The position numbers and the translations under genes are program-made. The notes beneath the pieces were generated by a model. That model made no database searches. It was not told the origin of the DNA and saw only the letters and a program-made list of their open reading frames with translations. Positions 15,153 through 22,429 of a DNA stretch of 64,000 nt are shown here, one piece after another; the stretch's first letter is position 1; the number at the start of each line of letters is the position of its first letter. This stretch comes from Clostridia bacterium (lineage in GTDB: Bacteria; Bacillota; Clostridia; Oscillospirales; Acutalibacteraceae), in the NCBI GenBank assembly GCA_017416345.1, contig JAFQCR010000012.1, positions 62,001-126,000 on the forward strand, in the 5' to 3' direction.

Positions 15153-16160
15153 ATGAAACCGATAAAAGTTGCACAGATAGGCACCATGCACGACCACGCA
15201 AGCGAGACCTTGAGAAGTCTTACCGACCTCAAGGAGTTTTTCGATGTGGTGGGAGCCGCCGAGCCAGAGGAAAAGGCCGCAGAGCGCTTTGAAAACGGAA
15301 TATTCAAAACCGTTCCGCATTATACCGTTGACGAGCTGCTCCAAATGGATGATCTTGAGGCCGTAACCGTTGAAACGCAGGAGGAATCGGCGACCTATTA
15401 TGCACAACTTTTTGCCGAAAAGGGTATACACGTGCATCTTGATAAGCCGGGTTCGCAAAACCGTGAGTCTTTTGAAAAGCTTGTTGCCACACTTCGGTCG
15501 CACAATGCCGTTTTTCAGCAGGGCTATATGTACCGCTACAATCCCGTTGTTATCGATGCGCTTAAAAAGGTCAAAAACGGCGAGCTTGGCGAGATCTTCA
15601 GCGTTGAGGCACAAATGAGCGTCCACCATCCCAAGGAAAAGCGTGAATGGCTAGGCAAGCATAAGGGCGGAATGCTCTACTTTTTGGGCTGCCATCTTAT
15701 CGACCTCGTGTTGCAGATAATGGGTGAACCGTTGGAGATAATTAACCTTAATACCTGCACGGGGATGGACGGCCTGACCGAGCCTGTTGACTACGGCTGT
15801 GTTGTGTTTAAATATAAAAACGGCTCGTCGTTCATCAAATCCACGGCTGCCGAGATAGGTGGTGTCAACCGCCGTCAGCTGGTCATTCAGGGAACATTGG
15901 GGACTATTGAGATCAAACCGCTTGAGATATATCCCGATGAAAGCACCGATATTCAGACACAGTACCGTGAGGCTATGCTTCGAGATGAGGTCATGCCGTT
16001 CAGAGACAAGCAGGAGATAAAAACCTCCGACCGCTTTGACCGCTACGACACCATGATGGCCGAGTTTGCACGCTATATCCGAGGCGAAAAGGCTAACCCA
16101 TACACCTATGAGCATGAGCTTAAGCTGTTTGACCTTTTGATGCGGTGCTGTGGGCTTTAA
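15153..16160 (+). CDS. Gfo/Idh/MocA-family oxidoreductase
   Basis: 335 aa, the usual length. The N-terminal Rossmann domain starts KPIKVAQIGTMHDHA; the usual second Gly of the GxGxxG loop is replaced, since the sequence reads IGTMHDHA, which is seen in some family branches. The central motif HLDKPGSQN at about residue 95 corresponds to the conserved EKP that holds the nicotinamide, with Asp-Lys-Pro here. The C-terminal beta domain includes GGMLYFLGCHLIDLVLQIMG, where the His-Leu-Ile-Asp pair is the usual catalytic region. Such enzymes oxidise or reduce sugars, inositols or amino sugars with NAD(P). Start at 15153 because AAGGTGA precedes it; the upstream TTG at 15135 lacks a ribosome site. 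Transcribed alone. Confidence 0.9.
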   Translation: MKPIKVAQIGTMHDHASETLRSLTDLKEFFDVVGAAEPEEKAAERFENGIFKTVPHYTVDELLQMDDLEAVTVETQEESATYYAQLFAEKGIHVHLDKPGSQNRESFEKLVATLRSHNAVFQQGYMYRYNPVVIDALKKVKNGELGEIFSVEAQMSVHHPKEKREWLGKHKGGMLYFLGCHLIDLVLQIMGEPLEIINLNTCTGMDGLTEPVDYGCVVFKYKNGSSFIKSTAAEIGGVNRRQLVIQGTLGTIEIKPLEIYPDESTDIQTQYREAMLRDEVMPFRDKQEIKTSDRFDRYDTMMAEFARYIRGEKANPYTYEHELKLFDLLMRCCGL

Positions 16161-16216
16161 TATGGTTTTGAAGCCGACAGCGGACGAATAATTCAAAATT
16201 TATAACTAAAAATAGT

Positions 16217-16267
16217 AAAAGACCGAGCAGTTTTACACATTTTTCAAAAACTGTTCGGTCTTTTTTT
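16217..16267 (+). terminator. Terminator after the Gfo/Idh/MocA gene
   Basis: Stem AAAAGACCGAGCAGTTTT with AAAACTGTTCGGTCTTTT, run of eight T. Confidence 0.9.
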
Positions 16268-16298
16268 CAATATAGTTAAATTTTTCCACCGAAAAATA

Positions 16299-16327
16299 TT
16301 GTTTTTTGGTGCAAAATGTGTTACGAT
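16299..16327 (+). promoter_or_regulatory. Promoter of the rnf operon
   Basis: TTGTTT (16299-16304), 17-base spacer ending TGTG, TACGAT (16322-16327); 60 bases before rnfC. Moderate match. Confidence 0.5.
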
Positions 16328-16387
16328 ATAAAAAGATTGTTAAAATGTTGAACAACATTTATATAAAATCGGTTTGGAGGAACAAAA

Positions 16388-17800
16388 ATGGTCAAGAGTG
16401 AAGAAGTTCTGCGCCCTGTGAAAGACATTGGCGGCGGAGCAAATCTGCCTCACCGAAAAAACACCGCCGAAAAGGAATCGGTAATGATGCCGCCGCCCGA
16501 AACGGTGGTAATCCCTATGCAACAGCACATCGGTGCACCGTGTACGCCGTGTGTCAAAAAGGGTGATACCGTCTATGTCGGCACCAAAATAGGCGACAGC
16601 GATAAGTTTGTCAGCGCACCCATTCATTCCAGCGTTTCGGGTACCGTTTCGGGGCTCGGCTCGTTGCTTTTGCCGTCGGGTCAGACGACCGAGACGGTCA
16701 TCATTCAGTCGGACGGTCAGATGACACCCGACCCCGACCTGAAGCCTCCCGTGGTGGAGACCTTGGAGGATCTTGTCAAGGCCGCCAGAGATTCGGGTCT
16801 TGTAGGTCTTGGCGGAGCAGGCTTCCCGTCCCACGTAAAGCTTAACGTCAACCCCGATAATCCGCCCGATACCCTTATCATCAACGGTGCCGAGTGTGAG
16901 CCTTATATCACCTCCGACTACCGTGAATGTGTTGAGAATACCGATAATATTTTGGAGGGCGTTTACCTTCTTAAAAAACTCATTGGATTCAAGCAGGTCA
17001 TTATTGCGGTTGAAAACAACAAGCCCAAGGCCATTCAGGCGCTGAACAAGCTTGTTGAAAACGTTATCGGCCAGGATGTCGGTGTCGATGTTTCGGACGA
17101 TGAAAAGACCCACGCTCTTTACAAGGTTGCAACCGATGAAAGGGATGCTGACAACTCGGTAAGACTGATGCGTCTGAAGTCACGTTATCCGCAGGGAGCC
17201 GAAAAAGTGCTTATCTATACCGCCACCGGTCGCAAGCTGCCGCTCGGCAAGCTGCCGTCGGATGTCGGCTGTATGGTCATGAACGTCACCAGCGTGTCGT
17301 TCCTAAATAAGTATATAAAGACCGGTATGCCGCTGGTCTCCAAGACCGTGACCGTGGACGGCGGTGCCGTTATGAACGCACAGAATGTCATTGTTCCCAT
17401 CGGAACCTCTATCAGCGATGTTATAGAATTCTGCGGCGGTTATAAGTCGCCTGCAAGAAAGATCCTCTACGGCGGTCCGATGATGGGTAATGCCGTTGTC
17501 GATGTCAATATGCCGATCTTGAAGCAGAACAACGCAATTCTTGTGCTTGACCGCAAGCAGGCAGAAAAGAGGGTGGAGAGCCCCTGCATCCGTTGCGGCC
17601 GCTGTGCCAAGGCCTGCCCAATGCGTTTACAGCCGCTTGAGATAGAGTCGGCTCTGCGCATCGGCAATCTTGAGGCCGTCAAGGCGCACTATGCCGACTA
17701 TTGTATCGAGTGCGGAAGCTGCTCGTACGTCTGCCCGTCCAAACGTCATTTGACGCAGGTAATGCGTATGGCCAAGGCCGAATTAAGAAATAAAAAGTAA
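16388..17800 (+). CDS. rnfC: Rnf complex subunit C
   Basis: 470 aa, peripheral subunit on the cytosolic side of the Rnf complex (ion-pumping ferredoxin:NAD+ oxidoreductase), where NADH and FMN bind. The segments GLVGLGGAGFPSHVK and INGAECEPYITSDYR are the nucleotide-binding signatures of the family. Near the C-terminus, from about residue 400, two 4Fe-4S motifs are seen: CIRCGRCAKACP and CIECGSCSYVCP. ATG at 16388 behind GGAGG. It is the first gene of rnfCDGEAB, the order usual in Firmicutes. The 30 or so residues before the HxG region are a little longer than in many homologues, with no clear extra domain. Confidence 0.97.
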   Translation: MVKSEEVLRPVKDIGGGANLPHRKNTAEKESVMMPPPETVVIPMQQHIGAPCTPCVKKGDTVYVGTKIGDSDKFVSAPIHSSVSGTVSGLGSLLLPSGQTTETVIIQSDGQMTPDPDLKPPVVETLEDLVKAARDSGLVGLGGAGFPSHVKLNVNPDNPPDTLIINGAECEPYITSDYRECVENTDNILEGVYLLKKLIGFKQVIIAVENNKPKAIQALNKLVENVIGQDVGVDVSDDEKTHALYKVATDERDADNSVRLMRLKSRYPQGAEKVLIYTATGRKLPLGKLPSDVGCMVMNVTSVSFLNKYIKTGMPLVSKTVTVDGGAVMNAQNVIVPIGTSISDVIEFCGGYKSPARKILYGGPMMGNAVVDVNMPILKQNNAILVLDRKQAEKRVESPCIRCGRCAKACPMRLQPLEIESALRIGNLEAVKAHYADYCIECGSCSYVCPSKRHLTQVMRMAKAELRNKK

Positions 17801-17817
17801 AGGAGGAGCCGAAAGCT

Positions 17818-18750
17818 ATGGAAAAATTATCAGTTTCACATTCACCCCATATCCAGCATGAGGATTCCTCCAAAGGTATAATGATAGATGTTATCATTGC
17901 GCTTTTGCCGGCCGCAATTGCCGGCTGTATCCTCTTTGGATGGTATGCCGCTCTGGTCATTCTGACCTCGGTGGTCACCGCGGTCCTGGCCGAGTATGTC
18001 TGCTGTAAGGTCATGAAGCGCCCCAACTCCATCGGAGATTTTTCGGCGGCCGTGACCGGACTTATTTTGGCACTCAACCTACCGCCTGAGTTACCGCTTT
18101 GGATGGCGGCCATCGGCAGTATCGTGGCTATTGTTGTCGTTAAAATGATGTTTGGCGGTCTGGGTCATAACTTTGCAAATCCTGCCATTACCGCACGTAT
18201 CGTGCTGTTGGTCTCGTTCCCTGCCGCAATGACAAGCTGGATCAACCCCCTGGGTCTTGAAAACGCTGTGACCTCGGCCACCGACGTCAACACCGTTGCA
18301 ACTCCGCTTGCCAATGACAGCTATACCTACGGTCAGCTGTTTATGGGTCAGGTGCCCGGATGTATCGGCGAGACCTTCTCGCTGCTCATCATCCTTGGTG
18401 CGCTGTACCTCATCGCACGCCGTGTTATCTCGCTCGTGACACCGCTTTCAATGGTGGCCACCGTTGCGCTGATATCATTCATTTTCGGTGAGGACCCCTT
18501 ATATATGATCCTTTCGGGCGGTCTTTTGTTCGGTGCCGTATTTATGGCGACCGACTATGTGACCAGCCCCATAAACTGGAAGGGCAAGCTGATATTCGGT
18601 ATCGGATGCGGTCTTATCACCTTCGTTATCCGTCACTTCGGCTATCTGCCCGAGGGTGTGTCGTATGCAATACTTCTGATGAACCTCTTTGTACCGTTCA
18701 TCAATAAGATCACCACACCCAAGCCCTTTGGATGGGAGGCGGCAAAATGA
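17818..18750 (+). CDS. rnfD: Rnf complex subunit D
   Basis: 310-aa integral membrane subunit with about eight to ten helices, starting LSVSHSPHIQHEDSS as usual for RnfD/NqrB. The covalent FMN site is present as MATDYVTSPIN, with the flavin on Thr249 by family analogy. It helps form the ion path together with RnfA and RnfE. Ribosome site AAGGAGG, 17 bases after the rnfC stop. The stop overlaps the start of rnfG (ATGA), which indicates translational coupling. Confidence 0.97.
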   Translation: MEKLSVSHSPHIQHEDSSKGIMIDVIIALLPAAIAGCILFGWYAALVILTSVVTAVLAEYVCCKVMKRPNSIGDFSAAVTGLILALNLPPELPLWMAAIGSIVAIVVVKMMFGGLGHNFANPAITARIVLLVSFPAAMTSWINPLGLENAVTSATDVNTVATPLANDSYTYGQLFMGQVPGCIGETFSLLIILGALYLIARRVISLVTPLSMVATVALISFIFGEDPLYMILSGGLLFGAVFMATDYVTSPINWKGKLIFGIGCGLITFVIRHFGYLPEGVSYAILLMNLFVPFINKITTPKPFGWEAAK

Positions 18751-19298
18751 AAAACTTAAAGAGTATCATTATCACCACCGTCATCCTCACGCTTATCTGT
18801 GCGATATCCACGGGTGCTTTGGCCTTCACCAACGAGCTGACAGCCGATCGCATTGAGAAGCTTGCGGCCGAAGCCGAGCAAAAGGCTATGGGTCGTGTGA
18901 TAGTTGCCGAAGACTATGAAAAGAACACCGTTGCTTTAAACGGTGAGCACGTCTATTACACCGCTAAAAGCGACGGAAAGGCTGTCGGATATATCTTCAC
19001 CGTTTCCACCCACGGATACGGCGGTGCGGTTAAGGTTATGACAGGTATCGGTACCGACGGTAAGGTGGTTGCTATTGAAGTGCTTGACGCCTCCAATGAG
19101 ACCCCCGGTCTCGGTCAGAATGTGACCAAAAAAGATTTCTGGGCGCAGTTCAAGGGTCAGAGCGGTGAGCTTGCCGTCAAGCAGGAGATCACGCCCATCA
19201 CCAGCGCTACAATTTCTTCAAAGGCCGTTACCAAGTGCGTAAACGAAGCTTTGAAGCTTTACGAAGCAGTTATAAAGGAGGATGGAAACAATGGCTGA
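18747..19298 (+). CDS. rnfG: Rnf complex subunit G
   Basis: 183 aa, one N-terminal membrane helix (residues about 7-29) and a soluble FMN-binding domain on the outer face. The covalent FMN motif is ITSATISS, with Thr155 as the attachment site by analogy. The GTDGKVVAIEVLDASNETPG segment is typical of FMN_bind domains. Start at 18747 rather than 18732 because it overlaps the rnfD stop in the ATGA form and gives the normal MKNLK start. Its own stop overlaps the rnfE start by eight bases. Confidence 0.96.
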   Translation: MKNLKSIIITTVILTLICAISTGALAFTNELTADRIEKLAAEAEQKAMGRVIVAEDYEKNTVALNGEHVYYTAKSDGKAVGYIFTVSTHGYGGAVKVMTGIGTDGKVVAIEVLDASNETPGLGQNVTKKDFWAQFKGQSGELAVKQEITPITSATISSKAVTKCVNEALKLYEAVIKEDGNNG

Positions 19299-20307
19299 AA
19301 ACGGTAAGATGTCCATCCTTACAAAGGGCATCGTTAAAGAAAACCCCGTTCTTCGATTGGTGCTTGGCACCTGTCCGACCTTGGCAGTCACCACCGCCGC
19401 TATCAACGGCATTGGAATGGGTGTTGCCGCAACGTTGGTGCTTATCGGTTCAAACGTTGCCATCTCGCTTTTGAGAAATATCATTCCCGATAAGGTGCGT
19501 ATACCTGCGTATATCACCATTATTGCGGCGTTTGTTACCATCATTCAGATGCTTGTCAAGGCATTTTTGCCGAGTATCGACAGCGCATTGGGTATATTCC
19601 TGCCGCTTATCGTTGTAAACTGCATCATTTTGGCCCGTGCCGAAATGTTTGCTTCCAAAAATGCCGTTCTGCCGTCCATTCTTGATGCTGTGGGAATGGG
19701 TATCGGCTTTACCGCCGCATTGACGCTTATGGGCATGATCCGTGAGCTCTTTGGCGCAGGAACTTTGTTCGGTATGGAAGTGACCCAGGGCGCAATTGCT
19801 CCTATGGTCGTATTCATCCTGCCTCCCGGAGGATTCTTTGTATTCGGTGTGCTGGTGGCACTTTCCAACAAGCTGGCTGTGAGAATGGGCAAAAAACCCG
19901 CCAAGAATCTCGGCTGCGGTAACTGCAAGGCCTGCGGTGGCTGTGAAATGGCCGCCATTGATGAGGCCGCACCTGCCGACGGGGGAGTTGTCACCAATGC
20001 CGACGTTGCCGAAGCAGCAGGGGAGAGCTATGCCGAAACCGAGGAGACCACGACGGTCAGCGGTGACGGTGTGACCCACGTTGCCGTCCGCACCGAGGCC
20101 GAAGAGGTACAGCGTGCCGACACTACCGAGGCCGCTCCCGAGTCGACCCCCGATACCGACCCGTTGCCGGCCGATTCGGACGGTACTGCACCCGTTGAGG
20201 ACGTCACCTTGAAGGACCCCGAACCCGAGGCTACCACCCGTACCGAGGCTGATGTGCCGACCGATACGGCTGACGAAAATAAAAAGACCGACGGAGGTGA
20301 GCAGTAA
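19291..20307 (+). CDS. rnfE: Rnf complex subunit E with unusual Cys cluster and acidic C-terminal tail
   Basis: 338 aa, whereas RnfE is usually about 200-230 aa. Residues 1-200 are the normal six-helix membrane core, with NPVLRLVLGTCPTLAVTTAA and LARAEMFASKNAVLPS, which carry the conserved Cys pair region. Right after the last helix comes C209-x2-C212-x2-C215-x2-C218 (CGNCKACGGC), then about 115 residues very rich in Glu, Asp, Thr, Pro and Ala with no predicted fold. The Cys cluster could bind an iron-sulphur centre or a metal, and the tail could bind a partner or ions at the membrane face. Start at 19291, nine bases after AAGGAGG; the ATG at 19282 is too close. The tail is in frame and followed directly by rnfA (TAATG overlap), so it is not a frameshift artefact. 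Confidence 0.95.
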   Translation: MAENGKMSILTKGIVKENPVLRLVLGTCPTLAVTTAAINGIGMGVAATLVLIGSNVAISLLRNIIPDKVRIPAYITIIAAFVTIIQMLVKAFLPSIDSALGIFLPLIVVNCIILARAEMFASKNAVLPSILDAVGMGIGFTAALTLMGMIRELFGAGTLFGMEVTQGAIAPMVVFILPPGGFFVFGVLVALSNKLAVRMGKKPAKNLGCGNCKACGGCEMAAIDEAAPADGGVVTNADVAEAAGESYAETEETTTVSGDGVTHVAVRTEAEEVQRADTTEAAPESTPDTDPLPADSDGTAPVEDVTLKDPEPEATTRTEADVPTDTADENKKTDGGEQ

Positions 20308-20897
20308 TGAATTGGACTAACATTATCACTATTGTGCTCGCCGGAATTTTGACCGAGAATATGGTTTTATCCAAGTTTTTGGGTATTTGTCCGTTCTTGG
20401 GTGTTTCCAAAAAGACCAACACCGCCGTCAGTATGGGTATCGCCGTAACGTTGGTCATGCTGCTTGCAACCGCCGTTACCTATCCCATTCAAATTTATAT
20501 CCTTGACCGTTTTGGCCTCGGATATCTGCAGACCATCGTTTTCATTCTGATAATCGCCGCCTTGGTTCAGCTGGTTGAGATAGTGCTTAAAAAGTATATT
20601 CCTCCGCTTTACAAAGCGTTGGGCGTTTATCTGCCGCTCATCACCACCAACTGCGCTGTCTTGGGTATCACTATGCTCAACTTCACCAACGAGCGTATCA
20701 CCAACTACCCCGAGGCTTTGTTCAACGCTTTGGGCGCAGGCTTGGGCTTCCTTTTCGCAATGTTCATTTTCTCGGGTGTCCGCACCCGTCTTGAGACCAG
20801 TAACATTCCCGAGTCCTTGAAGGGCTTGCCCATAACGCTGGTTTCGGCCGCAATCGTGTCGTTGTCATTCCTCGGCTTTGCGGGAATCGTCGGTTAA
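20307..20897 (+). CDS. rnfA: Rnf complex subunit A
   Basis: 196-aa membrane subunit with six helices, homologous to RnfE and inserted in opposite orientation. Signatures: ENMVLSKFLGICPFLGVSKK in the first half and LPLITTNCAVLGI in the second; the two Cys residues of these motifs hold the intramembrane 2Fe-2S centre with RnfE. The ATG overlaps the rnfE stop by one base (TAATG), so translation is coupled. Length is normal. Confidence 0.97.
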   Translation: MNWTNIITIVLAGILTENMVLSKFLGICPFLGVSKKTNTAVSMGIAVTLVMLLATAVTYPIQIYILDRFGLGYLQTIVFILIIAALVQLVEIVLKKYIPPLYKALGVYLPLITTNCAVLGITMLNFTNERITNYPEALFNALGAGLGFLFAMFIFSGVRTRLETSNIPESLKGLPITLVSAAIVSLSFLGFAGIVG

Positions 20898-20909
20898 GGA
20901 GGGAACGGT

Positions 20910-21698
20910 ATGAATCCAATTTTAATTGCTGTAATTATCGTTTCTGCCATCGGTCTTATCGCAGGTCTGGGACTGTCTATCGCCTCGGTGCTTATGGCCG
21001 TCAAGACCGACGAAAAGGTTGAGGCCTTGCGTGCCGAGCTTCCCGGTGCCAACTGCGGCGCTTGCGGATACTCGGGCTGTGACGGTTATGCCGAAGCATT
21101 GGCCAAGGGTGAAGCAAAGCCCGGTGCCTGCGCTCCCGGCGGTGCCGAAATGAACGCCAAATTGGGCGAGATCTTGGGTGTTGCGGTTGAAATGACCGAG
21201 CCTATGGTCGCCACCGTAAAGTGTAACGGAACTTGCGACCATGTGCAGAACAAGATGCACTACACGGGCGTATCGTCCTGCAAGGCCGCCAATATGATGT
21301 ACGGCGGAACCTTGGCCTGCAGCTTTGGCTGTCTTGGCTTTGGTGACTGCCAGCAGGCTTGTCAGTACGGCGCTATCACCGTTATTAACGGAAAGGCTGT
21401 GGTCGATCCCGATAAGTGTACTGCTTGTACCGCCTGTGCAAAGGCCTGTCCCAAGTCCATCATTGAAATGATGCCCAAGGAGCGTGCTTATGCCAAGGTG
21501 GTCTGCTCCAATAAGGATAAGGGCGCAGTTGCACGTAAGGTCTGTGAGGTTGCCTGCATTGGCTGTACCAAGTGTGCCAAGGTCTGTCCGCACGGCGCTG
21601 TGACCATCGAAAACAACCTTGCCCGCATCGATCCCGACAAGTGCACCGCCTGCGGTGCCTGCGTCGAGGCTTGCCCCTCGAAGTGCATCGCTCTTTAA
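20910..21698 (+). CDS. rnfB: Rnf complex subunit B
   Basis: 262 aa. An N-terminal helix (about 4-30) anchors it, followed by the 4Fe-4S motif CGACGYSGCDGYAEAL...C typical of RnfB. Further ferredoxin-like clusters follow: CSFGCLGFGDCQQAC, CTACTACAKACP, CIGCTKCAKVCP and CTACGACVEACP, so it can take up electrons from ferredoxin and pass them into the complex. Ribosome site AAGGAGGG. Last gene of the operon. A 70-bp dispersed inverted repeat follows directly. Confidence 0.97.
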   Translation: MNPILIAVIIVSAIGLIAGLGLSIASVLMAVKTDEKVEALRAELPGANCGACGYSGCDGYAEALAKGEAKPGACAPGGAEMNAKLGEILGVAVEMTEPMVATVKCNGTCDHVQNKMHYTGVSSCKAANMMYGGTLACSFGCLGFGDCQQACQYGAITVINGKAVVDPDKCTACTACAKACPKSIIEMMPKERAYAKVVCSNKDKGAVARKVCEVACIGCTKCAKVCPHGAVTIENNLARIDPDKCTACGACVEACPSKCIAL

Positions 21699-21707
21699 AA
21701 ATCAATA

Positions 21708-21777
21708 TGTCATTCTGAGGTCGCTTGCGGCCGAAGAATCTTAAAAACAAAGATTCTTCGCTATGCTCAGAATGACA
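21708..21777. repeat. Dispersed 70-bp inverted repeat, copy 1
   Basis: Ends TGTCATTCTGAG (21708-21719) and CTCAGAATGACA (21766-21777) are perfect inverted repeats; inside, GAAGAATC and GATTCTTC pair as well. The copy at 56055-56124 has the same length and ends. I know this type as a common intergenic palindrome in clostridial genomes. It can fold into a long hairpin at the 3' end of the rnf message. Confidence 0.85.
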
Positions 21778-21803
21778 GATTTTCAAAAATCTTAAAAAAA
21801 TAC

Positions 21804-21832
21804 TTTACAAACGGATAAGTTTGTGGTATAAT
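21804..21832 (+). promoter_or_regulatory. Promoter of rpsO
   Basis: TTTACA (21804-21809), 17-base spacer, TATAAT (21827-21832). Confidence 0.75.
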
Positions 21833-21837
21833 CTTCG

Positions 21838-21957
21838 AGCGTCGGTATGAGCCGACGTGAAATTACCGTTTTCTGAGTTTACGGAGTAAGCCTTTTTAGG
21901 ATTTTCACCACCGTTTGCTCGGTTCACGGCGAAATATTATGAAAGGGTGAAAAAGAA
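21838..21957 (+). promoter_or_regulatory. Structured rpsO leader
   Basis: About 120 bases of 5' UTR with a strong CGTCGG/CCGACG hairpin (21840-21857) and further pairing elements up to the ribosome site. S15 represses its own mRNA in many bacteria through leader structures, so autoregulation is likely; the exact fold was not established. Confidence 0.45.
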
Positions 21958-22224
21958 ATGCTTACTAAGGAAGTAAAGAGCCAGATCATGGCAGAGTACG
22001 CAACTCACGAGGGCGACACCGGTTCTCCCGAGGTTCAGATCGCTGTTCTGACCCGTCGCATCAACGAGCTTACCGAGCATCTTAAGGCCAACACTCACGA
22101 CCATCACAGCCGTCGCGGTCTTTTGAAGATGGTTGGTCACAGACGTAACCTTCTCGCATACCTTCAGAAGAAGGATATCGAAAGATACCGTTCTATCGTA
22201 GCTCGTCTCGGTCTGCGTAAGTAA
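21958..22224 (+). CDS. rpsO: 30S ribosomal protein S15
   Basis: 88 aa, the standard length. Starts [20 protein letters not shown], contains the rRNA-binding signature [23 protein letters not shown] and ends LGLRK. S15 binds 16S rRNA early in 30S assembly. Ribosome site GAAAGGGTG. Followed by a terminator and then pnp, the usual pair. It has its own promoter and a structured leader. Confidence 0.99.
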   Translation: MLTKEVKSQIMAEYATHEGDTGSPEVQIAVLTRRINELTEHLKANTHDHHSRRGLLKMVGHRRNLLAYLQKKDIERYRSIVARLGLRK

Positions 22225-22236
22225 TCCGCAAACAAA

Positions 22237-22266
22237 AAGCCGACCGGTTCTCCGGTCGGCTTGATT
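22237..22266 (+). terminator. Terminator after rpsO
   Basis: 11-bp GC-rich stem AAGCCGACCGG / CCGGTCGGCTT (22237-22247, 22252-22262) with a weak T-rich tail, so some read-through to pnp is possible. Confidence 0.75.
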
Positions 22267-22429
22267 TGCTTTTTGAAAAGTAAATCAAAACTCACAAATC
22301 ACAGGTAATTTACGGGGCGTGTGCTGTTTTTAGCAGTTGATCGAGTGTCCGAAATTTTTTGGGTATTGGATCTATTGCTAAATAGGCACCCCCGTGAAAA
22401 TAAGAAAATTTTTATGGAAGGTGTAAAAA

